DNA from: Roseiarcus sp037446355
GTDB lineage: Bacteria > Pseudomonadota > Alphaproteobacteria > Rhizobiales > Beijerinckiaceae
DNA length: 64,000 nucleotides
Assembly (NCBI GenBank): GCA_037446355.1
Contig: JBBIIT010000011.1
Location: forward strand, 10,561-74,560
Reading direction: 5' to 3'
Part shown: positions 43,350 through 52,566 of the stretch, piece after piece
Position numbering within the stretch: position 1 is the first letter of the stretch
How the letters are laid out: each line of letters opens with the position of its first letter
Translations under genes and position numbers: made by a program
Notes under the pieces: generated by a model
Told to the model about the DNA's origin: nothing
Database searches by the model: none
What the model saw: the letters and a program-made list of their open reading frames with translations, nothing else

Positions 43350-43846
43350 ACACGGCCTTGCCCATCGGCCAAGACGATCGGGAATCGCGGCGCGCGTTTC
43401 TGACCCTGCGCGAGCGGGGCGCGCGCTATGCGTTGCCAATTGATTGCGTGCGATCGGTGTTTCGGCTGGGGCGCGTGACGAGGGCGCCTCGGGCGCCCTC
43501 GCACGTGATCGGCCTCGCCAATCCTTTCGGCGCCGCAATGGCGGTGGTCTCGCTCGCGCGCCGCTTGGAGCCGGAGCTTGGCGAGCGGGAGACTTCGTCG
43601 CTCGCGATCGCGCTCGTCGTCGACGACCAGACCTTCGCGTTGGCGGTGGAATCGGTCGAGGGCGTAATTCACTCGCCGCAGACCGGGTTCGCGGCCGCCC
43701 CCGGCGTCGAGGATCCCGAGCCGCCCGGTCTCCTGGAGGGTCTCGTCCGCCACGACGACGGGAGCCTATGGCCGATCCTCCGTCCGCTGCGCCTGCTGGC
43801 GTTGAGCCCGCGCGGCGGCGACGTCGCGTCCCGAATTTCACGTTAA
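43346..43846 (+). CDS. cheW: CheW-like chemotaxis coupling protein
   Basis: The 166-residue protein is a single CheW-fold domain: FLTLRERGARYALPIDCVRS at the start and HVIGLANPFGAAMAVVSLAR as the second conserved strand. CheW proteins couple receptors to CheA. Its ATG overlaps the CheA-like gene's TGA (ATGA at 43346-43349), which implies translational coupling and joint stoichiometry. No methyl-accepting receptor, CheB or CheR is encoded in the window. It is shorter and more Arg-rich than typical motility CheW. Confidence 0.8.
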   Translation: MNTALPIGQDDRESRRAFLTLRERGARYALPIDCVRSVFRLGRVTRAPRAPSHVIGLANPFGAAMAVVSLARRLEPELGERETSSLAIALVVDDQTFALAVESVEGVIHSPQTGFAAAPGVEDPEPPGLLEGLVRHDDGSLWPILRPLRLLALSPRGGDVASRISR

Positions 43847-43864
43847 GCTTGGAGAAAATGGAAA

Positions 43865-44230
43865 ATGAAACAGGTTCTCGTCGTCGACGACTCGCCCGTC
43901 GTGCGTAAGATCACCCGTCGCATTCTCGAAAACTTGAGGCTTCGCACGTCCGAGGCGGTCGACGGCCGGCAGGCGCTTGCGGCCTGCTCGTTCGTGATGC
44001 CTGACGCCATCTTCGTCGACGCCAACATGCCGGTGCTCGACGGATTTGAATTCCTGAAGGAAGTGCGCCGGATGCCGGGCGGCGAAAAGCCGAAGATCTT
44101 ATTCTGCACCATCGAACACGACGTCTCGCAGATCGCGCGCGCGATGCACGCCGGCGCGGACGACTTCATCATGAAGCCCTTCGACCGTGAGGCCGTTCAG
44201 TCGAAATTCGAGGCGCTCGGCCTCTGCTGA
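43865..44230 (+). CDS. CheY-like single-domain response regulator
   Basis: The 121-residue receiver has intact active-site features: VLVVDDSPVVRK with the acidic pair, the phosphoacceptor Asp in AIFVDANMPVLDGFEFL, Thr in LFCTIEH and Lys in FIMKPFD. It has no output domain. It follows cheW by 18 bases, so it is probably in the chpT-cheA-cheW unit and could receive phosphate from the HPt of the CheA-like protein or from ChpT. The contrast with the degenerate receiver in the CheA-like protein is notable. Confidence 0.92.
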   Translation: MKQVLVVDDSPVVRKITRRILENLRLRTSEAVDGRQALAACSFVMPDAIFVDANMPVLDGFEFLKEVRRMPGGEKPKILFCTIEHDVSQIARAMHAGADDFIMKPFDREAVQSKFEALGLC

Positions 44231-44243
44231 TGCGACCGCCGCC

Positions 44244-45203
44244 CTATTCGCCGGGCGCTTTGTCGGGATCGACGGGCGCCGACGCGTCGTCCTCGCCATT
44301 GCCGCCCGGGTGAAATCCATAGGGCGAACGCAACCGGCGGCGACGCCCCCGGCCGGGGAAGCGCCCCTCGGCCGACGATTCGCCCTGCGCGGCTAGCGCT
44401 TCGGGCGCTTCGTTCATTACCGGACCGGTTTCGACGCTCAGAGGTAGCGGCTCGGCGCTCTCGGCGCCGACATTGACGCGCGGGGCGGCGGTAATGAATG
44501 AAGGCAACGCCGTCGGCGCCCCCGCGTCGATCGCAGGCGCCGTTTCGCGGAAATTCGATTCGCGTTGCGAATTTTGGTCGCGATAGGGGCGGAACTCGCG
44601 CGGCCGCCCGTCGTTCGGGCCGCGATTGTCCCGCTGACCTTCCTGCCGTTCGTGGAACGGGCGGTCCTGTCGCGGGCCGCGATCCGGCTGGCGATTGTGG
44701 CGGGGTTGGAAATTGTTGCGATCCTGCGAATTCTGCCGATCGGGCTCATAAGGTTGGCGCTCGCCAAGGCCATATTGCGGCGCGTTGACGCCAGGATTGG
44801 GTTGCGGCTGCTGAAACGGCTGCTGCGCCGGCGCATAAGGGGCGGGCGCGCGTTCGGGCGGCGAAGCGAAGCGGTCGGAGAGCACGCCGCCGTCATCGTC
44901 ATCCTCGGCGTCCTCGCCTTCGCCGGGCGCGCGCCCCTGCGCGGCAAGCGCTTGTGCGGCCTGGGCGGAGGCGATCAAACGGAAATAATGTTCCGCGTGC
45001 TGCAAATAATTCTCCGCCGCGACCGGATCGCCGCTCGTATGAGCGTCGCGCGCCAACTGGAGATATTTTTCCGCGACGTGATGCGCATTGCCGCGAATCT
45101 TCACATCCGGCCCGTTGGACTCGTAGGAACGCGTCAATGGATTGGGGCTGCGTCGATTGTTCGACGGTCGGCCCCGCATCCTTTTGTTCTGACCAGGTCT
45201 CAT
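44244..45203 (-). CDS. DUF4167 domain protein
   Basis: The 319-residue protein starts with the DUF4167 signature (NGPDVKIRGNAHHVAEKY and LQHAEHYFRLIASAQAAQ) and continues as a long Pro/Gln/Arg/Asn-rich, low-complexity region with many NR, RQ and PQ repeats, and an RGRRRRLRSP motif near the end. It looks like a disordered RNA- or protein-binding protein. In other Rhizobiales this gene lies by prmC/prfA, which are not visible here. It converges on the CheY-like gene with 13 bases between stops. Confidence 0.85.
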   Translation of the reverse strand: MRPGQNKRMRGRPSNNRRSPNPLTRSYESNGPDVKIRGNAHHVAEKYLQLARDAHTSGDPVAAENYLQHAEHYFRLIASAQAAQALAAQGRAPGEGEDAEDDDDGGVLSDRFASPPERAPAPYAPAQQPFQQPQPNPGVNAPQYGLGERQPYEPDRQNSQDRNNFQPRHNRQPDRGPRQDRPFHERQEGQRDNRGPNDGRPREFRPYRDQNSQRESNFRETAPAIDAGAPTALPSFITAAPRVNVGAESAEPLPLSVETGPVMNEAPEALAAQGESSAEGRFPGRGRRRRLRSPYGFHPGGNGEDDASAPVDPDKAPGE

Positions 45204-45608
45204 TTTTTATCCCTTGCAGGTGTAGTCTTTAAGAGTTCGTCGCGGTTCGCCGGTTGAGAGTTTCGCCGTCAGCCGCAAGGGCGCGCCGGCGCGACTTGCT
45301 GCGCGGCTTGGCGGACCCTGAAACTGCGTTCGAACATGCGCTATGAGCGTGACAGGCTATCCCTGCCGTTATCATCGTATGCGCGTCGTTGGCCTCTGAC
45401 CGACGCTTCAACGATCGTTAGGAAAATCGGCTGCTCGCGAAGTGCAGCCCCCCGTCGCCTGCGACCCGGCGCTTCCGACGCCATTTGCGCCGTCCCCACC
45501 AGTTCCCGACGCCCACTCACGCGGACCGCCAGGCGACGAATCTGAGGGCACACTAGCCCGTTTTCGCCATCTCGCCAAGGGGCATTCGCCAAATCCGGGC
45601 CTAAAGAG
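45204..45608. other. Gene-free stretch between DUF4167 and TetR genes
   Basis: A 405-base interval with no frame that I can defend. It holds the promoter region of the DUF4167 gene and the downstream region of the TetR gene, both on the minus strand. No hairpin terminator, tRNA or long direct repeat stood out. Short frames on both strands look like chance. Confidence 0.6.
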
Positions 45609-46259
45609 TCACGATCGAGCGCGGGGCGAAGCTTCGCAAGCGTACAAAAAGGTTGAAACCGCCAATTCGACCGACCGCTCGATTTTGTCTCGGGGGATCG
45701 TTTCCACCACCCGAAACAGCGCTTCGTTGAAAATGCGCGCCTTGGCCAGCGCTAGAAACTGATGCGCCGCCTGTTCGGCGTCGTCGAACCGCAGCGCGCC
45801 GGAGGCGCGAAAGCGCTCCAGCCGCGCCGCGAGCTTGCGAACGCCATAAAGCGGTCCGGCTTCGTAAAAAACTTGTCCGAGTCTCGGAAATTTGGCGGCC
45901 GCGGCGATGACGACGCGCAAATGGGCGAGTGATTCGGGACGCGTCATCACTTCCATCAGGCGAACGGCGAATCGTCGCAGATAAATCTCCGGATCGTCGC
46001 TGTCGCCGAAATCGACAAGACGCTCGGCCTGTTGCGCGCGCACGTAACGGATCAGCGCCTCGAACAATTTCTCCTTGGAATCGAAGTAAACATAGAGCGT
46101 TCCCTTGGAGACGCCGGCGACCCGGGCAATGTCGTTCATACTGGCGCCGTCGAAACCCTCGCTCAGGAACACGGTCCGCGCGCCATCCATGATCTGGCGC
46201 CATTTGGCGCCGCCGTCCTGGAGCTGATCGCCCCCGCGCGCGATCGTCTCGACTTCCAT
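45609..46259 (-). CDS. TetR family transcriptional regulator of the EmrAB-like pump
   Basis: The 216-residue protein has the TetR HTH (DGASMNDIARVAGVSKGTLY then VYFDSKEKLFEALI) near residues 40-75 and a helical ligand-binding domain behind it. It diverges from the EmrA-like gene, and the 127-base spacer contains two copies of ACCGAACNGTTCGGT, the likely operators, so it is very probably an autorepressor that also represses the pump and is relieved by a pump substrate. The inducer cannot be guessed from the sequence. Confidence 0.9.
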   Translation of the reverse strand: MEVETIARGGDQLQDGGAKWRQIMDGARTVFLSEGFDGASMNDIARVAGVSKGTLYVYFDSKEKLFEALIRYVRAQQAERLVDFGDSDDPEIYLRRFAVRLMEVMTRPESLAHLRVVIAAAAKFPRLGQVFYEAGPLYGVRKLAARLERFRASGALRFDDAEQAAHQFLALAKARIFNEALFRVVETIPRDKIERSVELAVSTFLYACEASPRARS

Positions 46260-46294
46260 CGCTCCACTCCGCTGGATGCGGCCCTTCGAAAATT

Positions 46295-46316
46295 GACCGA
46301 ACCGTTCGGTTCGGTC
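46295..46316 (+). promoter_or_regulatory. TetR operator 1 (palindrome)
   Basis: GACCGAACCG and CGGTTCGGTC are perfect inverted repeats separated by TT. A nested 7-1-7 palindrome, ACCGAAC-C-GTTCGGT, at 46296-46310 matches operator 2. It is close to the TetR start (46259), so binding would block its own promoter. Confidence 0.75.
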
Positions 46317-46356
46317 TTGATCTAGGCTCCGCTTGGGTGTAAGTCAACAAAAAAAT

Positions 46357-46373
46357 GACCGAACGGTTCGGTC
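46357..46373 (+). promoter_or_regulatory. TetR operator 2 (palindrome)
   Basis: GACCGAAC-G-GTTCGGTC is a perfect 8-1-8 inverted repeat. It lies 14 bases before the ATG of the EmrA-like gene, and its centre is 62 bases from that of operator 1 (about six helical turns), consistent with binding to the same face of the DNA. Confidence 0.75.
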
Positions 46374-46386
46374 GGATTGCTACGCC

Positions 46387-47601
46387 ATGGCCGCTGAAGC
46401 TCAACAAATCGCCATCGACACACGGGCCGGCAGCGCTGACGCAGGGCCCGTGGCGACGCCCAAGGGCCGCTCGCCACGACGATTCGCGCTGCCGCTGGTC
46501 GTGATAGCGGCGCTGGGATACGGCCTCTATTGGAGCTACGGTTGGTTCGTCGAAGGGCGCTTTCTCGTCTCGACCGACGACGCCTATGTAGGCGCCGACA
46601 CCGCCATCATCGCGGCCAAGGTCTCCGGGCACATTGTCAAGGTCGAAGTCGAGCAGAACAGTCGGGTCCATGCCGGCGATCTCCTGCTGAAAATTGACGA
46701 CGGCGATTACAAATTGGGCGTCGACGCCGCCAACGCGAAGATTGACACCCAGGACGCCACCATCGCCCGCATTGGCCGACAGGCTGACGCGCAAAAAGCG
46801 ACGATCGCGCAGGCCGAGGCGCAGATCGGCGCCGTGCAGGCGCAACGCGATAGCGCCGAGGCGGATCAGCAGCGCGCCGCGCTCGAATTCGACCGTTCGC
46901 AAAAACTCGCGCAGACGAGCTTCGGCTCGCAGCAGCGCCTCGAACAAGCGGCGGCCGATCGCGCGCGCACTACGGCGGCGCTGGCCGGCGCGAACGCCGC
47001 GCTTGCCTCCGCCGAGGCCGCGCGCGACGCGGCGAAAGCCAATTTCGGCGTCCTGAACGCCCAGAAGCTGGAAGCCGAACGTATGCGCGCCGAACTCGTC
47101 AACGCCAAAGAAAAGGCGGAGCGCGATCTCTCCTTCACCGAAATTCGCGCGCCGTTCGACGGCGTCGTCGGCAACAAGGCGGTCGAACTCGGGCAATTTG
47201 CGCAACCGGGCGTGCGCCTGATGGCCCTCGTCGCGTTGGACACCGCCTATGTCGACGCCAATTTCAAGGAAACACAGCTCGAGGCGATCCGTCCGGGCCA
47301 GAAGGTGGATGTCGCGGTCGACGCGCTCGGCGGCAAGGCGATCGCGGGCGTCGTAACGTCGATCTCGCCGGCTTCCGGGGCGCAATTCTCGCTGCTGCCG
47401 CCCGATAACGCGACCGGCAATTTCACGAAAATCGTTCAGCGCGTGCCGGTGCGCATCTCCTTGCCGAGCGAAGCGGTCAAGGAATTGGCCTTGCGCCCGG
47501 GCCTGTCGGTCGTGGCGACCGTTCACACCCGCGACGATAGCCTGCCCCGCCCAACCCTCCTCGGCGCTTTGGGACTGTCCAAAGAGGACGCGCGCCCGTG
47601 A
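46387..47601 (+). CDS. HlyD/EmrA-type periplasmic adaptor of a multidrug efflux pump
   Basis: The 404-residue protein has an N-terminal membrane helix (about 37-53, ALPLVVIAALGYGLYWSYG), the DAYVGADTAIIAAKVSG start of the lipoyl half-motif, a long Ala/Gln/Arg-rich coiled-coil hairpin (about 110-240) and a beta-barrel domain (FDGVVGNKAVELGQF). This is the EmrA layout for pumps that join an inner-membrane MFS transporter to an outer-membrane channel. The ATG at 46387 is used; it lies just after operator 2. Its stop overlaps the GTG of the transporter gene. No TolC homologue is encoded nearby. Confidence 0.92.
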   Translation: MAAEAQQIAIDTRAGSADAGPVATPKGRSPRRFALPLVVIAALGYGLYWSYGWFVEGRFLVSTDDAYVGADTAIIAAKVSGHIVKVEVEQNSRVHAGDLLLKIDDGDYKLGVDAANAKIDTQDATIARIGRQADAQKATIAQAEAQIGAVQAQRDSAEADQQRAALEFDRSQKLAQTSFGSQQRLEQAAADRARTTAALAGANAALASAEAARDAAKANFGVLNAQKLEAERMRAELVNAKEKAERDLSFTEIRAPFDGVVGNKAVELGQFAQPGVRLMALVALDTAYVDANFKETQLEAIRPGQKVDVAVDALGGKAIAGVVTSISPASGAQFSLLPPDNATGNFTKIVQRVPVRISLPSEAVKELALRPGLSVVATVHTRDDSLPRPTLLGALGLSKEDARP

Positions 47602-49112
47602 GCGCGACGGCGGCCCTCCCCGCCGCCAGCCATCCGCCGGTCGCCGCGCCCGCCGCGGCGCCCATCGTCGAGCATTTCGACAAGCGACGGCTCGCCGCGT
47701 TCATCTTCATGGTGTTCGGGATGTTCATGGCGATTCTGGACATACAGATCGTCTCGGCCTCGCTTTCGCAAATCCAGGCCGGGCTCTCGGCATCACAGGA
47801 CGAAGTCACCTGGGTGCAGACGAGCTATCTCATCGCCGAAGTGATCATGATACCGCTGTCGGGATTTCTTTCGCGCGCCTTCTCGACCCGGTACACGTTC
47901 GTCATCGCCTCGGCCGGCTTCACGCTGATGAGCCTGATGTGCTCGACCGCGACCTCGATCGACGAGATGATCGTCTGGCGCGCGCTGCAAGGTTTCATCG
48001 GCGGCGGCATGATCCCGACGGTGTTCGCCTCCGCCTTCACGATTTTCCCGCGCTCCAAACAGCCGATCATCTCCCCGATCATCGGATTGGTGGCGACCCT
48101 CGCCCCGACCATCGGCCCGACGGTCGGCGGCTATCTGACCGACGTCTTTTCCTGGCATTGGCTGTTTCTCGTCAACATCCCGCCGGGGATCATCGTCACC
48201 ATCGCCGCCTGGACGCTGATCGATTTCGACCATCCCGACTGGTCTTTGCTTCGTCGATTCGATTGGGCGGGCCTCGTCGCCATGGCCGGCTTCCTCGGCG
48301 CGCTCGAATATGCGCTCGAAGAAGGCCCGTCGAAAGCCTGGTTCGAGGACGGACCGGTGAGCGCAGCGATCTTCATTTCTGCGACAAGCTCGGTGCTGTT
48401 CTTCTGGCGCGCGTTGACCGCGCATCAGCCCATCGTCGACCTTTCGGCCTTCCGCGACCGCAATTTCTGGACCGGATCGCTGTTCTCGGCGGTGATGGGC
48501 GTCGGGCTCTACGGCCTCACTTACATCTACCCGGTTTATCTCGCCGCCGTGCGCGGCTACACGCCGCTGATGATCGGCGAAACGATGTTCGTCACCGGCG
48601 TTTGTATGTTCATCATGGCACCGATCTCCGGGCGCCTGATGACCAAGGTCGATCCGCGCCTGATGATCGCCGTCGGGTTCTTCGGTTTCGCCGTCGGGAC
48701 CTGGCTCGCCTCGCGCATTACATCGGACTGGGACTTCTGGGAGCTGATGGTCCCGCAAATGTTCCGCGGCTTTTCTTTGATGCTGTGCATGGTGCCCATC
48801 AATAATCTGGCGCTCGGCACGATGCCGCCAAGCAGAATCAAGAACGCTTCCGGCCTCTTCAATCTCACCCGCAATCTGGGCGGCGCCATCGGCCTCGCGC
48901 TCATCAACACGATCCTCGACAAGCGCATGGACTTGCATCTCGAACGTCTGCGCGAATCGGTGACCTGGGGCCGCGGCGTCGTCGACGAGACTCTGGCGCA
49001 GATGACGCAGGGCTTCGCCGCGCGCGGCTCGGACGCCGCTCTGGCCGCGACGCGACAGGTCGCGCTGATTGTGCGCCGGCAGGCCGAAGTGCTCGCGCTC
49101 GCCGACGTGTTT
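47598..49112 (+). CDS. DHA2 (EmrB-like) MFS multidrug transporter, C-terminus lost to gap
   Basis: Five hundred and five residues are visible, covering nearly all of the 14-helix DHA2 family. Helices start at about residue 35 (AAFIFMVFGMFMAILDIQI, a DIQIVSASL motif A variant) and the motif C region is visible in LAPTIGPTVGGYLT. Only the last roughly 10-30 residues should be missing, because EmrB homologues are about 510-530 residues long. Start is GTG overlapping the EmrA-like stop (GTGA), which couples translation. The visible 3' part ends in the 100-N gap at 49113. Confidence 0.93.
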
Positions 49113-49212
49113 NNNNNNNNNNNNNNNNNNNNNNNNNNNNNNNNNNNNNNNNNNNNNNNNNNNNNNNNNNNNNNNNNNNNNNNNNNNNNNNNNNNNNNNN
49201 NNNNNNNNNNNN
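49113..49212. other. Assembly gap (100 N)
   Basis: One hundred N between the EmrB-like transporter and the oxidoreductase. It removes the transporter's end and the oxidoreductase's start. Judging by family lengths, at least about 200 bases of real sequence should be there, so 100 is a placeholder. Confidence 0.99.
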
Positions 49213-52200
49213 TTGCTGGTCGCGCAGAAGGAGCGCGATCGGCGCTCGGGCCTCAACACCGGCGGCTTCGTTTCGGGCTATCGCGGCTCGCCGGTCGGCG
49301 GGCTCGATCTGCAATTCGCGCGGCTGAAATCGTTGTTTCAGGCCAACGACATTCATTTCGAACCCGGCCTCAACGAGGAACTCGCGGCGACCGCGATCTG
49401 GGGCGCGCAGCAGGCCGAAATGCGCGGCGAGGGGCGTTTCGACGGCGTCTTCGGTCTCTGGTACGGCAAGGGGCCCGGCGTCGATCGCAGCGGCGATGTG
49501 TTCCGTCACGCCAATCTCGCGGGGACCTCGCCGCTTGGCGGCGTGCTGGCGCTGATGGGCGACGATCATACCGCCGAATCCTCGACCACCGCGCATCAAT
49601 CCGAATTTGCGTTCGTCGACGTGATGATGCCGATCCTGTCGCCGGCCGGTGTGCAGGAAATTCTCGATTACGGCGCGCTCGGCTGGGCGCTCAGTCGCTA
49701 CGCAAGCGTCTGGGTCGGCGTCAAATGCATCAAGGACACGATCGAATCGACCGCCGTCGTCGATACGCGCCTGGAGCGCGTTCAGCCGATCTGGCCTGAT
49801 CATGAACTGCCGCGCGGGGGACTGTCGATCCGCACGCCGGATGGCATCCTGGAACAGGAAGCGCGACTTCAAGATCACAAACGCGACGCGATGGTCGCCT
49901 GGATCGCCGCCAACCGGATCAACCGTATCGTCACGTCCGGCGGGCCAAACGCGATGATCGGCGTCATCGCAGCGGGAAAGTCCTATCTCGACGTGCGCCA
50001 GGCTCTGGACGATCTCGGCGTCGACGAGGTCCGCTGCAACGAGCTCGGCCTGCGCCTCTTCAAACTCGGTTGCACCTGGCCGATCGTTCCGGCCGAAATT
50101 CGCGCTTTCGCCGACGGACTCGATCTCATCATCGTCGTCGAGGAGAAGCGCTCGTTGATCGAGACCCAGGTGCGCGAGGAGCTTTACGGGTCTCCTGACC
50201 AACCGGTTTGCGTCGGCAAAAAGGACGAGACGGGGCAATGGTTGTTCCCGGTCAAGGCTTCGCTCGATCCCAACAATATCGCGATCGCCATAGGCGAGCG
50301 GCTGTTGAAGTCGAAGCCCGACGATGAAATCGCCGCCGCGGTTTCCCGCATTCGCCAGGCGCAGGCTTATCTCGCCGAGATCAAACAGGAAGCGGTGCGC
50401 ACGCCTTATTTTTGCTCTGGCTGCCCGCACAACCGCTCGACCGTGATCCCCGAGGGCGCGCGCGCCTATGCCGGCATCGGTTGCCACTTCATGTCGCAGT
50501 TCATGGACCGGCGCACCGACGGTTTCACGCAGATGGGCGGCGAGGGCGCCAACTGGGTCGGCGAAGCGCGCTTTTCCAAGCGCGGCCATGTCTTTCAGAA
50601 TCTCGGCGATGGCACCTATAACCATTCGGGCGCGCTGGCCCTTCGCTTCGCCATCGATTCCAAGGTCAACGTCACTTACAAGATCCTGTTCAACGACGCG
50701 GTGGCGATGACCGGAGGCCAGCGCCACGAAGGCGGGCTCAGTGTGCCGCAGATCGCGCGGCAGGTTTCCGCCGACGGCGCCAGGCAGGTCGTCGTCGTCA
50801 CCGACGAGCCGTTCAAATATCCGCCGGACACGATCTGGCCGACCGGCGTCACGATCCGGCCCCGCGAGGAGCTGATCGAAGTCGAAAAGGAACTCAGCGC
50901 GGTTTCCGGCTGCACCGTGCTGATCTACGATCAGACCTGCGCAGCCGAGAAGCGCCGTCGCCGCAAGCGCGGCGAGTTTCCCGACCCTGACAAGCGCGTC
51001 ATCATCAACGAACTGGTCTGCGAGGGCTGCGGCGACTGTGGCGTGAAATCGAACTGCGTCTCGATCCAGCCTAAGGAGACGGAATTCGGCCGCAAGCGCG
51101 CGATCGACCAAACGAGCTGCAACAAGGATTTTTCCTGCACGGACGGCTTCTGCCCCTCGTTCGTCACTGTGCATGGCGCGAAGCCGCGCAAGCGTAAGGC
51201 GTCCCAAAGCATCGCGCCGGCGGCGCCGGAACCGCCGAAGCCCGAGTTCGGAGCGCGGCCCTATTCCATCCTCGTCACCGGCGTCGGCGGAACCGGCGTC
51301 GTGACGATCGGCGCCATCCTCGGCATGGCCGCGCATCTCGAGGGCAAGGGCTGCGGCATGATCGACATGGCCGGCCTCGCGCAAAAGGGCGGCGCGGTCT
51401 TCAGCCACGTCAAGCTCGCGCGCGCGCCCGAGGACATCCACGCCATTCGCATCGCGGCGGGCGATGCCGACCTCGTGCTCGGCTGCGATCTCGTCGTTTC
51501 CGGCGCCAAGACGGTGCTCGCCTCGATGCGCGGCGCGGGAACCGGCGTCATCGTCAACGCCGCGGAAGTGTTTCCCGGCGATTTCACTCGCAAGCCGGAC
51601 TTCGCGCTGCCGACCGAGCGCCTGAAACGCTCCATCGAAACGGCGAGCGGCGGCGGCGCGCGTTTCGTCGACGCGACCAGCGCGGCCGCCGCGCTGCTGG
51701 GCAACGCGATCGGCGCCAACATGTTCATGCTCGGCTTCGCCTATCAATTGGGTCTCGTGCCGCTATCGAGCGCGGCGCTCCGCCGCGCGATCGAACTCAA
51801 TGGCGAAGCGGTGGAAATGAACCTTTCCGCCTTCGATTGGGGCCGCGCCGTCGCCGCCGACTCCAAGAACCTGCCCGCCGCCGAGGCCGCGTCCGCGCCG
51901 CAAAATGATCTTGCCTCGCTCGTCGCGCGGCGCGCCGAATTCCTCGCCGCCTTCCAGGACCGCGCCTACGCGGAACGCTATCGCGCTGGGGTCGACGAGG
52001 TCGCGAAGGCGGAGGCGGCCAAGGCGCCCGGCCACGCGGGGCTCGCGGCGGCGGTCGCGCGAAGCCTGTTCAAGTTGATGGCCTACAAGGACGAGTACGA
52101 AGTCGCTCGCCTCTACGCGAACGGCGATTTCCATCGCCAGGTCGCCGAAGCCTTCGAGGGCGATCTCAAATTCGAATTCCATCTCGCGCCGCCACTTTTC

Positions 52201-52566
52201 GCCAGGACGGATCCCTCGACCGGACTGCCCCGGAAGATGCGATTTGGTCCCTGGATGATGCGCGCGTTCAAAATTCTGGCCGCGCTGCGCGTCCTGCGCG
52301 GCACGGCATTCGATCCGTTCGGGCGCACGGCGGAGCGGCGGCGCGAACGGGCCCTGATCGGCGAATACGAATCGCTTTGCCGGGAAATCGTCGCCGGTCT
52401 TGGCGCCGACAATCACGCGCTCGCGATTTCGCTCGCCGCCCTGCCCGAGAGAATTCGCGGCTACGGCCACGTCAAAACCGCGAGCCTCGCCGCGGCCGAG
52501 GCTGAACAGAGCCGCCTCCTTGAGGCGTGGCGGCGGCCCCCGCTTCGCCGCCAGGCCGCCGAGTAG
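49213..52566 (+). CDS. Fused indolepyruvate ferredoxin oxidoreductase, N-terminus lost to gap
   Basis: The 1117 visible residues form a fused alpha/beta (IorAB) TPP- and Fe-S-dependent oxidoreductase that decarboxylates aryl-pyruvates to aryl-acetyl-CoA with ferredoxin as partner; about 40 N-terminal residues are missing. Seen in order: GYRGSPVGGLDLQ (TPP/pyrimidine region), CSGCPHNRSTVIPEG, the TPP motif NLGDGTYNHSG, the Fe-S-like Cys blocks CEGCGDCGVKSNC and SCNKDFSCTDGFCPSF (about 51016-51160), and the beta part TGVGGTGVVTIGAI. The GDGTYNHSG and fused form match the proteobacterial type. It is a complete gene at its 3' end. Confidence 0.92.
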   Translation: MLVAQKERDRRSGLNTGGFVSGYRGSPVGGLDLQFARLKSLFQANDIHFEPGLNEELAATAIWGAQQAEMRGEGRFDGVFGLWYGKGPGVDRSGDVFRHANLAGTSPLGGVLALMGDDHTAESSTTAHQSEFAFVDVMMPILSPAGVQEILDYGALGWALSRYASVWVGVKCIKDTIESTAVVDTRLERVQPIWPDHELPRGGLSIRTPDGILEQEARLQDHKRDAMVAWIAANRINRIVTSGGPNAMIGVIAAGKSYLDVRQALDDLGVDEVRCNELGLRLFKLGCTWPIVPAEIRAFADGLDLIIVVEEKRSLIETQVREELYGSPDQPVCVGKKDETGQWLFPVKASLDPNNIAIAIGERLLKSKPDDEIAAAVSRIRQAQAYLAEIKQEAVRTPYFCSGCPHNRSTVIPEGARAYAGIGCHFMSQFMDRRTDGFTQMGGEGANWVGEARFSKRGHVFQNLGDGTYNHSGALALRFAIDSKVNVTYKILFNDAVAMTGGQRHEGGLSVPQIARQVSADGARQVVVVTDEPFKYPPDTIWPTGVTIRPREELIEVEKELSAVSGCTVLIYDQTCAAEKRRRRKRGEFPDPDKRVIINELVCEGCGDCGVKSNCVSIQPKETEFGRKRAIDQTSCNKDFSCTDGFCPSFVTVHGAKPRKRKASQSIAPAAPEPPKPEFGARPYSILVTGVGGTGVVTIGAILGMAAHLEGKGCGMIDMAGLAQKGGAVFSHVKLARAPEDIHAIRIAAGDADLVLGCDLVVSGAKTVLASMRGAGTGVIVNAAEVFPGDFTRKPDFALPTERLKRSIETASGGGARFVDATSAAAALLGNAIGANMFMLGFAYQLGLVPLSSAALRRAIELNGEAVEMNLSAFDWGRAVAADSKNLPAAEAASAPQNDLASLVARRAEFLAAFQDRAYAERYRAGVDEVAKAEAAKAPGHAGLAAAVARSLFKLMAYKDEYEVARLYANGDFHRQVAEAFEGDLKFEFHLAPPLFARTDPSTGLPRKMRFGPWMMRAFKILAALRVLRGTAFDPFGRTAERRRERALIGEYESLCREIVAGLGADNHALAISLAALPERIRGYGHVKTASLAAAEAEQSRLLEAWRRPPLRRQAAE

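Noticed and set aside
45601..47526. 641-codon minus-strand frame across the TetR gene and the EmrA-like gene
   Set aside because: It runs antisense to the EmrA-like gene and out of frame with TetR; both real genes have family motifs and start signals.
47598..49799. Apparent fusion of the EmrB-like transporter with a downstream protein
   Set aside because: The frame continues only because N codons are read through; the part after the gap is out of frame with the oxidoreductase.
48904..51747. 947-codon minus-strand frame through the second gap
   Set aside because: It reads through the N run and is antisense to the oxidoreductase, whose Fe-S and TPP motifs are clear.
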